From Flavobacteriales bacterium UBA2104 (lineage in GTDB: Bacteria > Bacteroidota > Bacteroidia > Flavobacteriales_D > Crocinitomicaceae), in assembly GCA_002331485.1 (NCBI GenBank), contig DCYS01000007.1:1-64000 (forward strand): DNA of 64,000 nt, read 5' to 3'. The translations under genes and the position numbers were made by a program. Positions 9,797 to 18,000 of this stretch are shown one piece after another (positions within the stretch are counted from its first letter, which is position 1; the number at the start of each line of letters is the position of its first letter). The notes under the pieces were generated by a model. It did no database searches, was not told the origin of the DNA, and was given only the letters and a program-made list of their open reading frames with translations.

Positions 9797-9881
9797 TGAT
9801 TTTAGGATAATTTGCAGAACATAATTCGTTCCAAAAGGTGGTGTATGACAATGTGTCGCGAAAGTAGGTTGGAGAAGTAAA

Positions 9882-9913
9882 AAGCCTTTCTGAAAATACT
9901 GTCAGAAAGGCTT
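9882..9913 (-). terminator. Terminator after the DUF2795 gene
   Basis: Stem AAGCCTTTCTGA / TCAGAAAGGCTT (12 pairs, 8-base loop). On the minus strand it is followed by a T-rich run, just beyond the stop of the 9924-10145 gene and ahead of the secA promoter. Confidence 0.8.
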
Positions 9914-9923
9914 GGCAATCAGT

Positions 9924-10145
9924 TTAATATTCATCTTCATTAAAGAAGAAATCTTCTTTCGAAGGGTAATCAGGCCAAATGTCTTCAATATTTTCATATA
10001 TCTCTCCCTCGTCCTCAATATCTTGTAGGTTCTCAACTACCTCTAAAGGTGCCCCTGTACGAATTGCGTAATCGATCAGCTCGTCTTTCGCTGCTGGCCA
10101 AGGTGCGTCCTCTAAGTATGAAGCTAGTTCTAGTGTCCAGTACAT
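9924..10145 (-). CDS. DUF2795 family protein
   Basis: A 73-residue acidic protein of the DUF2795 type (MYWTLELASYLEDAPWPAAKDELIDYAIRTGAPLEVVENL). The family is small, cytosolic and common in Bacteroidota; the fold resembles a helical DNA- or protein-binding unit, but no function is established. The C-terminal third is strongly acidic (DIEDEGEIYENIEDIWPD, FFFNEDEY). It has its own promoter (10182-10211) and terminator (9882-9913), so it appears to be a single-gene transcript, probably well expressed. Confidence 0.85.
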   Translation of the reverse strand: MYWTLELASYLEDAPWPAAKDELIDYAIRTGAPLEVVENLQDIEDEGEIYENIEDIWPDYPSKEDFFFNEDEY

Positions 10146-10181
10146 ATTTCTCTACTTTATAATTTGCTGTTATTCAAAGCG

Positions 10182-10211
10182 CAAAAGTATATTTATTTTT
10201 TTTAAATCCAA
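10182..10211 (-). promoter_or_regulatory. Promoter of the DUF2795 gene
   Basis: Minus strand: TTG (10211-10209), 19 bases, then TACTTTTG (10189-10182). The ATG at 10145 lies about 36 bases after the -7 box. Confidence 0.6.
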
Positions 10212-10250
10212 ATAAAATTTTAAATCCCCTGTGGATCAGTATGTAACGAC

Positions 10251-10802
10251 TTACATTCTCGGTTTCCAAGGGATCTCTTTTGCATTTAAATCCAATGTAA
10301 GCTTTCTTGATAATACGAACAAAAAATCGCTTAAACGGTTCAGGTACTGCATGCTTTTTTTGTAAGATTCTGTATCATCATGTAAAGCGACGACAAGTCT
10401 TTCGGCACGGCGACATACACAACGAGTAATATGACAATTAGAAACAGTTGTGTGCCCACCTGGAAGAACAAACGATTTCATTTCTGGAAGATCTTCATTC
10501 ATTTTGTCAATGGCGTCTTCTAAAAACGTGATATCTTGATCAGATAATTGCGGTAGCTCCATTTTTGAACCTTCCGGAGATTGCGCAAGTAGTGAACCGA
10601 TCGTGAACAATCGATCCTGAATTTCCAATAACTGTTCGTAAACAATTTCATCTTCCAGACAGAGGTCACGCAAGAGACCTATCCAAGAGTTAAGTTCATC
10701 AACTGTCCCATAACTCTCAATGCGAATATCGTTCTTATCCACTCTTTTTCCACCGATCAACGATGTTTTTCCTTCATCTCCTTTCCGTGTATATATCTTC
10801 AT
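10251..10802 (-). CDS. pduO: PduO-type cob(I)alamin adenosyltransferase
   Basis: A 183-residue enzyme that transfers adenosyl from ATP to cob(I)alamin to make coenzyme B12, for example for methylmalonyl-CoA mutase. The N-terminal ATP site TRKGDEGKTSLIGGKRVDKND, the central helix region with LFTIGSLLAQ, and the C-terminal RCVCRRAERLVVAL are typical of the PduO trimeric class and distinguish it from CobA and EutT types. Length is normal. Upstream on the same strand is an acyl-CoA dehydrogenase with its own terminator between them, so transcription is probably separate. No cobalamin biosynthesis genes are nearby, which suggests salvage of imported corrinoid. Confidence 0.92.
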   Translation of the reverse strand: MKIYTRKGDEGKTSLIGGKRVDKNDIRIESYGTVDELNSWIGLLRDLCLEDEIVYEQLLEIQDRLFTIGSLLAQSPEGSKMELPQLSDQDITFLEDAIDKMNEDLPEMKSFVLPGGHTTVSNCHITRCVCRRAERLVVALHDDTESYKKSMQYLNRLSDFLFVLSRKLTLDLNAKEIPWKPRM

Positions 10803-10871
10803 TCTAATTGCTTTTCGTTGCTAACAAGTATAACAGAATTTTCTACAAAATGGTTGGATTAAGCATAAAAA

Positions 10872-10896
10872 AAGCATCGAGTTTAACCCGATGCTT
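10872..10896 (-). terminator. Terminator after the acyl-CoA dehydrogenase
   Basis: Stem AAGCATCG / CGATGCTT with a 9-base loop, followed on the minus strand by a T7 run. It ends the 10918-12060 transcript. Confidence 0.8.
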
Positions 10897-10917
10897 CTCT
10901 GATTAATTTATTCTCTT

Positions 10918-12060
10918 TTATGCATTCAGAACGTTTCTAGAGATTACTATCTTCTGAACCTCAGAAGTTCCTTCGTAGATCTGAGTGATCTTCGCATCTC
11001 TCATTAGTCGTTCTACATGGTATTCTTTAACAAATCCGTAACCACCGTGGATCTGAACAGCTTCAACCGTTTGCTCCATCGCTACTTTTGAAGCATACAG
11101 TTTAGCCATCGCTCCTGATTGATCATAGTTTTCACCATTATCCTTTTGCCATGCTGCCTTATGAACTAATAATCTAGCTGTTTCAACAGCCGTAGCCATA
11201 TCAGCAATTTTAAATGCGATAGCCTGGTGTTTCATGATCTCTTTCCCAAAAGCTTTTCTTTCTTTTGAATATGCTACTGCAAGGTCCAATGCTCCTGATG
11301 CAATACCAAGTGCTTGAGCTGCAATACCAATTCTACCACCAGAAAGTGTTTTCATAGCGAATTTGAAACCAAATCCATCTTCACCGATTCGGTTTTCTTT
11401 TGGCACCTTCACATCGTTGAACATAAGAGTGTGAGTATCACTACCACGGATTCCCATCTTATCTTCTTTCGCACCAACAACGAAACCGTCCATATCTTTT
11501 TCAACGATCAAAGCGTTGATTCCTCTATGTCCTTTTTCTGGATCAGTTTGAGCGATAACCAAATAGATCGAAGCAGAGGATCCGTTTGTGATCCAGTTTT
11601 TCGTTCCATTTAATAGATAGTGATCTCCTTTATCTTCTGCCGTTGTTCTTTGAGAAGTAGCATCAGAACCTGCTTCAGGCTCTGATAAACAGAATGCTCC
11701 AATTTTTTCTCCTGTAGCAAGCGGTTTTAAGTATTTCTCTTTCTGCTCTTCTGTACCAAATGTTTCAAGTCCCCAGCAAACCAAAGAATTGTTAACACTC
11801 ATACAAACTGAAACAGATGCATCAACTTTTGATATCTCTTCCATTGCAAGTACATATGAAAGAGTATCCATTCCGCCACCACCATATTTAGGGTCAACCA
11901 TCATTCCCATAAATCCAAGTTCAGCTAATTGCTTGATCTCATCTTTAGGGAAACGCTGTTCGTTATCACGCTCAATAACACCCTCTTTCAGTACATTTTG
12001 AGCAAAATCTCTTGCCGCATCACGTACCGCTAAATGCTCTTCTGATAATTGAAAATCCAT
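10918..12060 (-). CDS. Acyl-CoA dehydrogenase
   Basis: A 380-residue flavoprotein catalysing alpha,beta-dehydrogenation of acyl-CoA in fatty-acid or branched-chain amino-acid breakdown. Family motifs are clear: FCLSEPEAGSDA (FAD and substrate contact), WITNGSSASIYLV, RKAFGKEIMKHQAIAF, and the C-terminal catalytic base Glu363 in QIYEGTSEVQK, the position used by short- and medium-chain enzymes. The sequence resembles butyryl-CoA dehydrogenases, but chain length preference cannot be fixed by eye. It stands alone between a promoter (12104-12135) and a terminator (10872-10896), divergent from anmK. Confidence 0.93.
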   Translation of the reverse strand: MDFQLSEEHLAVRDAARDFAQNVLKEGVIERDNEQRFPKDEIKQLAELGFMGMMVDPKYGGGGMDTLSYVLAMEEISKVDASVSVCMSVNNSLVCWGLETFGTEEQKEKYLKPLATGEKIGAFCLSEPEAGSDATSQRTTAEDKGDHYLLNGTKNWITNGSSASIYLVIAQTDPEKGHRGINALIVEKDMDGFVVGAKEDKMGIRGSDTHTLMFNDVKVPKENRIGEDGFGFKFAMKTLSGGRIGIAAQALGIASGALDLAVAYSKERKAFGKEIMKHQAIAFKIADMATAVETARLLVHKAAWQKDNGENYDQSGAMAKLYASKVAMEQTVEAVQIHGGYGFVKEYHVERLMRDAKITQIYEGTSEVQKIVISRNVLNA

Positions 12061-12103
12061 ATTATTTATTTTGTTTCTTATTCTGTGTTTGAAAAAATCG
12101 ACC

Positions 12104-12135
12104 CAAAGGTAACGATTTCGGCATTTTGTTTACAA
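12104..12135 (-). promoter_or_regulatory. Promoter of the acyl-CoA dehydrogenase
   Basis: Minus strand: TTG (12135-12133), 21 bases, TACCTTTG (12111-12104). The ATG at 12060 follows 43 bases later. Confidence 0.6.
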
Positions 12136-12249
12136 CTTTACATTACAGTTTATTTGTCGCTGAAGAGCAACTTTCTATTAATTTCTGTAATATTGAGGAC
12201 GTAAAAGTAGCAGGATTATTTGATATTTTCCTACCTGATGATCAAAGAA

Positions 12250-13323
12250 ATGAAAACTTTTCGACTAATAGGTTTGATGTCCGGAACGTCTTTAGATGGG
12301 CTAGATATCGCCGACGTATCTTTTTCTTTGATCGATGACCAGAAGTGGACTTTTTCAGTTAACCATGCCAAGACTGTTGCTTATAGTGATTCGTTTCGTA
12401 AAGAGCTGATTTCTGCTCCAAAAATGAGTGGAGAGGAGTTAGGTTTACTCAGTGTCAAATTGGCAAAGTTTTATGCAGAACAAGTCAACCTGTTTATTTC
12501 GACGAACGATATAAGTCGAACAGATATCTACGCGTTGTCAAGTCATGGTCAAACAATATTTCACCAACCTGAAAAGTCATTTACCCAACAGATTGGGAAC
12601 TTACCTCATCTAGCAACCTTGACAGGTTTAAAAGTAATAACTGATTTTCGAACTAAGGATGTTGCTCTCGGAGGCACAGGTGCTCCTCTCATTCCTCTGG
12701 TTGATCATTCTCTATTTGCAAATGAAGCCGAAGCATTTCTAAATCTAGGAGGATTTTCAAATCTATCATACCGTAAAAATGGAATCGTTTATTCGTTTGA
12801 TGTTGGTCCAGCGAACATTGTCGTAAATCATCTAATGCAGACGGATTTAGGTCAAAGCATGGATGTTAGAGGTCAACTTGCAAGATCAGGAAAGCTGGAT
12901 GTTGGATTGTTTGATTCGCTCAATTCGTTGGATTATTTTAAGCTGAACGGACCGAAATCTTTAGGATGGGAGTGGGTTGAGAAAGAAATTCTTCCTATGA
13001 TGGAAAAGGATATCGGTATCGAAAACAAGCTACACACATACATTAAACATGTATCATATCAGCTTGCTAAGTCTTTTGAGAATTGTGGAGCCAAATCTGT
13101 TTATGTGACTGGAGGAGGAGTGTATAATGACTTTTTAATTGAATGCATGAAGGAGGAATTTAAGGGAGATCTTATTATCCCGGATAAAGAGATAATCGAA
13201 TTTAAAGAGGCTATTGGATTTGCTTTTTTAGGACTTCTGAGATCGTTGGAGGAAGTCAATGTCCTGAGTTCTGTTACAGGAGCGAAAATAGATTCTTGTT
13301 CTGGAGTTATATTTGAACCATGA
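12250..13323 (+). CDS. anmK: Anhydro-N-acetylmuramic acid kinase
   Basis: AnmK hydrolyses and phosphorylates 1,6-anhydro-MurNAc to MurNAc-6-phosphate, recycling peptidoglycan in the cytosol. The N-terminal nucleotide-binding motif LIGLMSGTSLDGLDIA, the internal SSHGQTIFH, SFDVGPANIVVNHL and the C-terminal VTGGGVYNDF are characteristic. I chose the ATG at 12250 (MKTFRLIGLMSGTS), which matches the family N-terminus; a longer reading from a TTG at 12220 or ATG at 12238 only adds residues that other members lack. No recycling partner such as murQ or ampG is adjacent. The gene is divergent from the acyl-CoA dehydrogenase. Confidence 0.93.
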   Translation: MKTFRLIGLMSGTSLDGLDIADVSFSLIDDQKWTFSVNHAKTVAYSDSFRKELISAPKMSGEELGLLSVKLAKFYAEQVNLFISTNDISRTDIYALSSHGQTIFHQPEKSFTQQIGNLPHLATLTGLKVITDFRTKDVALGGTGAPLIPLVDHSLFANEAEAFLNLGGFSNLSYRKNGIVYSFDVGPANIVVNHLMQTDLGQSMDVRGQLARSGKLDVGLFDSLNSLDYFKLNGPKSLGWEWVEKEILPMMEKDIGIENKLHTYIKHVSYQLAKSFENCGAKSVYVTGGGVYNDFLIECMKEEFKGDLIIPDKEIIEFKEAIGFAFLGLLRSLEEVNVLSSVTGAKIDSCSGVIFEP

Positions 13324-13366
13324 ATTTAATTTATAATTGATCGTAATAAGGATTGGAAATGTTTTT

Positions 13367-13374
13367 TACTTTTG
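13367..13374 (+). promoter_or_regulatory. -7 promoter box of the Leu/Glu-type dehydrogenase
   Basis: TACTTTTG matches TAnnTTTG exactly; no TTG sits at the usual distance upstream, so the -33 element is weak or absent. The box contains the TTG that would start the longest ORF (13372), which argues that translation begins downstream at ATG 13396. Confidence 0.45.
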
Positions 13375-13395
13375 CTCAGATTACAAAATGAAGAT

Positions 13396-14625
13396 ATGAA
13401 GGAGTTATTAGCCAAGTTTGAAAACAAACAACCAGAAATCGTTTTTGAATGGAGTGATTCTGAAACTGATGCCCAAGGATGGGTAGTGATCAACTCATTG
13501 CGAGGAGGAGCAGCAGGAGGAGGAACTCGAATGAGAAAAGGTCTCGATAAGCGTGAGGTTGAATCGTTGGCTAAAACGATGGAGGTGAAGTTTACAGTTG
13601 CTGGACCACCAATCGGAGGAGCTAAATCCGGTATAAACTTTGACCCGAAAGATCCTCGAAAAGAAGGGGTTTTGCGTCGTTGGTATGCGGCTGTTACTCC
13701 TCTACTAAAGCATTATTATGGAACGGGTGGAGATATGAATGTCGACGAGATTCATGAAGTGATTCCGTACACTGAAGATTGCGGTGTTTGGCATCCTCAG
13801 GAAGGTGTTTTTAACGGACATTTTCAGCCGAGAGAAGCACAGAAAATTCATAGAATCGGTCAGTTGAGACATGGAGTGCTAAAGGTTATAGAGGACGAAA
13901 AATATACACCAAGCATAGATCGTAAGTACGTTATTGCAGATATGATAACTGGTTATGGTGTTGCTCAATCTATCGAGCATTATTATAAATTATGGAGTGG
14001 TGGAGTCCAAAATAAGAAAGTGATCATCCAGGGATGGGGAAATGTTGCATCTGCAGCTGCATTCTACTTGGCTGAAAGCGGAGCTAAGATCGTTGGAATA
14101 ATTGATCGAGTAGGAGGGCTGATCAATAAAGATGGGTTTTCTTTCGAGGAGATCAGAGAATTATTCCTTAACAAAAATGGAAACGAATTGAACGCTCCAG
14201 ATATGTTGTCATTTGATGATGTAAATGCTCAGATCTGGGATGTTCCGGCGGATATTTTTGCTCCATGTGCTGGATCTCGATTGATCACTCAGGATCAGGC
14301 AACTCGAATGATAAAAGCTGGAGTAGAAGTAGTTTCAGCTGGGGCGAATGTTCCATTTGCAGACCCTGAGATATTCTTTGGTTCGATCGCAAATTATGTT
14401 GATGACCATATTGCTGTTATCCCTGATTTTATTTCAAACTGTGGAATGGCGAGAGTTTTTGCTTTCCTAATGTCTGAAGATCTTAAAGAGATAACAGATG
14501 AAGATATTTTTGTAGATACCTCTGAGACGATAAGAATCGCTTTGGAGAAAACACATCAGAAAAACCCACAAAAAACAGGTATCGCTAAATCAGCTTTCGA
14601 GATAGCGCTTAAACAATTGATTTAA
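13396..14625 (+). CDS. Glu/Leu/Phe/Val dehydrogenase
   Basis: An NAD(P)-dependent amino-acid dehydrogenase that interconverts an L-amino acid and its 2-oxo acid with ammonium. From the ATG at 13396 it has 409 residues. The catalytic region includes Lys65 (MEVKFTVAGPP) and Lys77 in GPPIGGAKSGINFDP; the dinucleotide site is VIIQGWGNVASAAAF, followed by GIIDRVGGLI. Substrate choice among Glu, Leu, Val and Phe cannot be settled by reading. The ATG was chosen because the upstream TTG at 13372 lies within a promoter -7 box. NhaD starts 21 bases after its stop, so the two may be cotranscribed. Confidence 0.88.
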   Translation: MKELLAKFENKQPEIVFEWSDSETDAQGWVVINSLRGGAAGGGTRMRKGLDKREVESLAKTMEVKFTVAGPPIGGAKSGINFDPKDPRKEGVLRRWYAAVTPLLKHYYGTGGDMNVDEIHEVIPYTEDCGVWHPQEGVFNGHFQPREAQKIHRIGQLRHGVLKVIEDEKYTPSIDRKYVIADMITGYGVAQSIEHYYKLWSGGVQNKKVIIQGWGNVASAAAFYLAESGAKIVGIIDRVGGLINKDGFSFEEIRELFLNKNGNELNAPDMLSFDDVNAQIWDVPADIFAPCAGSRLITQDQATRMIKAGVEVVSAGANVPFADPEIFFGSIANYVDDHIAVIPDFISNCGMARVFAFLMSEDLKEITDEDIFVDTSETIRIALEKTHQKNPQKTGIAKSAFEIALKQLI

Positions 14626-14646
14626 TACTAATTATTTGCTAACACT

Positions 14647-16080
14647 ATGGAACTTTTTATTGTTTTTGTATTTATTTTAGGGTATTTAGCGATCACGCTG
14701 GAACACAGCTTGAAGATCGATAAGCTTGTACCATCTTTGGTAATGATGGCTCTTGCATGGGCTGGGATCGCTTTTGGACTGGACGGATTCGAACAGTGGT
14801 TTGACAGTCATGACAGTACCTTAATGCAGCTAGAGACATTCGAGGGAATTAAGTATCTGGCAAATGGAGATATGACTCCTGCTTATGCTGAATTTCATGA
14901 GCATAGACTGCACTTGATGGAAGGGACACTTCTTCATCACTTTGGTAAGACTTGTGAGATCTTGATCTTCCTGATCGGAGCTATGACTATTGTTGAGATC
15001 GTGGATCACTTCCATGGTTTTTCTACCATTAAAGGATATATCAAAACGAATAAGAAGCGTACCTTATTATGGATCGTTTCAGGTTTAGCGTTTATTCTTT
15101 CTGCGATTATCGACAACCTTACTGCAACGATCGTATTAATCACTATCCTACGTAAGCTATTGGATAAATCAAGTGATCGTATTTGGTTCGCGGGTATCAT
15201 TATTATTGCGGCTAACGCTGGTGGTGCGTGGTCACCAATAGGTGATGTCACGACAACAATGCTTTGGATGGGTGACAAGGTAACAGCAATGAACCTGTTC
15301 CAGTACTTAATTGTACCATCTTTAGTGTGTATGATTATCCCGACGACAATAGCGAGCTTCATGAAGCCATTTAAAGGTAATTTTGATCTGCCTGAAGAAG
15401 AGCAGGAAGTGAATTCTAGAGCTTCACTCATGCTCTATTTAGGTCTGGGTATGATCGTATTTGTTCCAATCTTTAAGACAGTTACACATCTTCCTCCTTA
15501 TGTTGGAATGATGCTTTCTTTAGGTATTGTAGCACTCTTTGCTGAGATAATCAGTGTTCGTCAATTTAAGATGGCTTACGTTGGAGTTGTTAAAAAAGAG
15601 ACAGAGCAAGATTATGTTTCACCGGAGCCACAAGGTCATCATGAAAGCCCAACATTTAGAGCTTTGACGAAAATTGAGATGCCATCAATCCTGTTTTTCT
15701 TAGGGATTTTGATGACAGTAGCAGCATTGGAGTCATTAGGATTGGTATTCATGTTTGGTCAGGATGTTCAAACAAGTATGGACAATGATATTTTCGTGAT
15801 GTTATTAGGTGCTGGTTCAGCAGTGATTGATAACGTTCCTCTTGTAGCTGCAAGTATGGGGATGTTTACAGAACAAACAGACCATCACATTTGGCACTTT
15901 ATAGCGTACGCAGCTGGAACAGGTGGTTCGATGTTGATCATTGGTTCTGCGGCAGGAGTAGTAGCAATGGGAATGGAGCGTATCTCATTCTTCTGGTATC
16001 TTAAAAACATTGCATGGTTAGCATTAATAGGTTATTTGGCTGGTGCAGGAGTATATCTAGGTATCAGTATGTTTATATAA
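14647..16080 (+). CDS. nhaD: Na+/H+ antiporter NhaD
   Basis: A 477-residue inner-membrane antiporter of the ion-transporter superfamily that exports Na+ in exchange for H+, important for salt and alkaline tolerance. It has about a dozen hydrophobic segments and the NhaD hallmarks: SAIIDNLTATIV, ANAGGAWSPIGDVTTTMLWM, and the second-half mirror GAGSAVIDNVPLVAASMGM, with intramembrane Asp and Asn residues expected to bind the ion. It precedes the exbB-exbD-tonB-like set by 42 bases on the same strand. Its presence suits a marine or brackish lifestyle. Confidence 0.93.
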   Translation: MELFIVFVFILGYLAITLEHSLKIDKLVPSLVMMALAWAGIAFGLDGFEQWFDSHDSTLMQLETFEGIKYLANGDMTPAYAEFHEHRLHLMEGTLLHHFGKTCEILIFLIGAMTIVEIVDHFHGFSTIKGYIKTNKKRTLLWIVSGLAFILSAIIDNLTATIVLITILRKLLDKSSDRIWFAGIIIIAANAGGAWSPIGDVTTTMLWMGDKVTAMNLFQYLIVPSLVCMIIPTTIASFMKPFKGNFDLPEEEQEVNSRASLMLYLGLGMIVFVPIFKTVTHLPPYVGMMLSLGIVALFAEIISVRQFKMAYVGVVKKETEQDYVSPEPQGHHESPTFRALTKIEMPSILFFLGILMTVAALESLGLVFMFGQDVQTSMDNDIFVMLLGAGSAVIDNVPLVAASMGMFTEQTDHHIWHFIAYAAGTGGSMLIIGSAAGVVAMGMERISFFWYLKNIAWLALIGYLAGAGVYLGISMFI

Positions 16081-16122
16081 TAGTCTGTGTAACAAAATTT
16101 AATTAAACTCGTTTATACCGAT

Positions 16123-16827
16123 ATGAAAGGTTCTTTTTTACTACAAGTTGTTCAAGATTCTACTGCCGTTGGAGCAGAGGAGAATTACAAAGAAGTAGCG
16201 ATCTGGCAAGCTGTATCAGATGCAGCTAGTGATGTGATGGGATTGATCATCCTTCTACTTTTAGCTGTGATGTCTATTTATGCAGTTTACGTTTTTGTTG
16301 AGCGTCTGCTTGCATTACAACGAGCTTCAAAGAAATCACCGGACTTTTTGTCAAAAATCAAAGATTACCTTTCTGATGGTAAAGTAGAGGAAGCAAGAAA
16401 TTTGTGTGTAAGAACGGATTCTCCATCTGCTCGAATGTTAGAAAAAGGTATTGATAGGCTAGGTAAGCCAGTAGATGTAGTGGCATCAGCAATTGATAAC
16501 ACAGGTAAACTTGAAATATCACGTTTAGAACAGCGATTAAGCTTTTTAGCGACTGCTGCAGGTGCTGCTCCAATGATCGGGTTCTTGGGAACAACGATTG
16601 GTATGGTTAAGACTTTTAACGCGATGAAAAACCTTGATTCTTTGGATCTGGGAACTATCGCTCCGGGTATTATGACCGCTATGGTTACAACGGTTGCAGG
16701 TTTGATCGTCGGTATTATTGCATACATGGGTTATAATTACTTGGTATCGAAAATATCTAAGGTTGTATACCGAATGGAAAATGATGCGATGGAGTTTATG
16801 GATCTTTTACACAAACCATCAAAGTAG
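16123..16827 (+). CDS. exbB: MotA/TolQ/ExbB family proton channel
   Basis: A 234-residue inner-membrane protein that forms the proton channel powering TonB-type energy transduction to outer-membrane receptors. One helix lies near residues 33-54 (DVMGLIILLLLAVMSIYAVYVF); two more in the C-terminal half flank the conserved GAAPMIGFLGTTIGMVKTF and IAPGIMTAMVTTVAGLIVGIIAY stretches typical of ExbB/TolQ. It is followed after 7 bases by exbD, then by a TonB-like gene, forming a complete energizing unit. ExbB is preferred over TolQ because of the adjacent TonB-like protein; there is no tolB or pal nearby. Confidence 0.88.
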   Translation: MKGSFLLQVVQDSTAVGAEENYKEVAIWQAVSDAASDVMGLIILLLLAVMSIYAVYVFVERLLALQRASKKSPDFLSKIKDYLSDGKVEEARNLCVRTDSPSARMLEKGIDRLGKPVDVVASAIDNTGKLEISRLEQRLSFLATAAGAAPMIGFLGTTIGMVKTFNAMKNLDSLDLGTIAPGIMTAMVTTVAGLIVGIIAYMGYNYLVSKISKVVYRMENDAMEFMDLLHKPSK

Positions 16828-16834
16828 GAATTAG

Positions 16835-17269
16835 ATGAATTTTGGCTCAAGAAATAAGGTTAAGGTTGAAGGAGGTATGGCGTCCATGACGGATCTCGTA
16901 TTCTTACTTTTAGTGTTCTTCATTATCATGAGTACCATGGCGGAGAAGAATACTCCTGTAGAACTCCCACAGCCATCTGAAAAACTTGAAACGTCGAAAG
17001 AGAATACTACAACAACAGTTGTGATTACGGAAGATGATATGTATCAGATCATGTTGAGTGATATCAGTAATGCGACTAATCCATTTGGTGTTAAGACTGA
17101 CGGAGCAAGTTATGAGCAAATGAGAGAATTCTTGATTGCAGAAGTAGAGAAAACACCTGAGAAGAAAGTAAAGATCGCAGGAGCAAGGGAAGCTAGTTAT
17201 GAAGCAGTTTTTCAAGTTCTGGCGTTATCGAAAGCACGAGGTTGGAAACCTGTTCTTGCATATGACTAA
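16835..17269 (+). CDS. exbD: ExbD/TolR family protein
   Basis: A 144-residue partner of the ExbB channel. The short cytosolic N-terminus is followed by one membrane helix that starts with Asp20 in MASMTDLVFLLLVFFIIMS, the proton-carrying aspartate of the family, and by a periplasmic domain ending with the usual VLALSKARGWKPVLAYD. It lies between exbB (7-base gap) and the TonB-like gene (11-base gap), and is surely translated from the same mRNA. The periplasmic part begins with a typical VELPQPSEK segment. Confidence 0.9.
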   Translation: MNFGSRNKVKVEGGMASMTDLVFLLLVFFIIMSTMAEKNTPVELPQPSEKLETSKENTTTTVVITEDDMYQIMLSDISNATNPFGVKTDGASYEQMREFLIAEVEKTPEKKVKIAGAREASYEAVFQVLALSKARGWKPVLAYD

Positions 17270-17280
17270 AAACAGAGATT

Positions 17281-18000
17281 ATGGCACAAGTTCCAGTTGT
17301 ACGAAAAGAAGATAATCGTAAAGGAATCGTCACAGCAGCGATTTTCCTACTGGTAGCCCTATTCCTTTTGTTTTTTATAAAATACCACGAGCCAGATCCA
17401 CCGAAGGTTACCACGCCCATTCCAATTACCATGGCAGACAATGGTATAGAAGATTTTGAAGTTAATAACGCAGGGGGAGGTGAGCCAAGTGAAACGGTAA
17501 ATCCAACACCAGAGACGCAAGAAAATCCAGAAGAGCAGCCCACTCAAGAAGAATCTCCAATAACCACAGAAACAGGTACGGGAGATAGTGAATCATCAAC
17601 CACAACAGAACAGGAATCAGAATCAAGTCCGTTTTCAGGAAATGGTTCAGGTGGTTCGGGAACTAGTGGTTCAGAAACAGGTTTTGGCAGTGATGATGGT
17701 CCAGGTTCTGGAACAGGTGAAGAAGGTAATGGTGGTTCAGGTGATAGGGTTAGACTGAATGACTTAAAAACTAAGCCGAAAACGCCAAACGATCAATACG
17801 CAGTTATTCAATTGATTGTAACGATTGATTCACGTGGTAAGGTTGTGAGGGCAAGAGTAGATCCGAATAATACAACAACTAATAATCAAGATCTAATCGA
17901 TGAGGTCATAGAACTCGTAAAAAAGGAAATTTTATATAAAGAAAAGCCAGGAGCTAGAAATGAAACCGCTTATCTTCCTGTTAAAGTTAAGCCAGGGTAG
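17281..18000 (+). CDS. TonB-like energy transducer
   Basis: A 239-residue protein with one membrane helix (about residues 17-37, IVTAAIFLLVALFLLFFIKY), a long low-complexity periplasmic linker rich in Pro, Glu, Ser, Thr and Gly (about 45-150), and a small C-terminal domain (QYAVIQLIVTIDSRGKVVRARVDPN ... AYLPVKVKPG) of the TonB/AgmX type. This architecture and its place after exbB and exbD indicate the arm that transmits proton-motive energy to the outer membrane. The linker ends in a Gly/Ser-rich segment instead of the classic Pro-Lys repeats. Its stop codon overlaps the GTG start of folC by one base. Confidence 0.78.
   Translation: MAQVPVVRKEDNRKGIVTAAIFLLVALFLLFFIKYHEPDPPKVTTPIPITMADNGIEDFEVNNAGGGEPSETVNPTPETQENPEEQPTQEESPITTETGTGDSESSTTTEQESESSPFSGNGSGGSGTSGSETGFGSDDGPGSGTGEEGNGGSGDRVRLNDLKTKPKTPNDQYAVIQLIVTIDSRGKVVRARVDPNNTTTNNQDLIDEVIELVKKEILYKEKPGARNETAYLPVKVKPG

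Noticed and set aside
13372..13395. TTG start giving a longer Leu/Glu-type dehydrogenase
   Set aside because: The TTG is part of the TACTTTTG promoter box, so it would lie upstream of the transcript start; ATG 13396 fits the family better.
15006..15431. Minus-strand ORF of 141 codons opposite nhaD
   Set aside because: It is a shadow of the strongly conserved NhaD frame; its sequence has no family features.
17441..17750. Gly/Ser/Pro-rich repeats in the TonB-like gene considered as a tandem repeat element
   Set aside because: The low complexity is explained by the usual flexible periplasmic linker of TonB-type proteins; no DNA-level repeat unit was seen.
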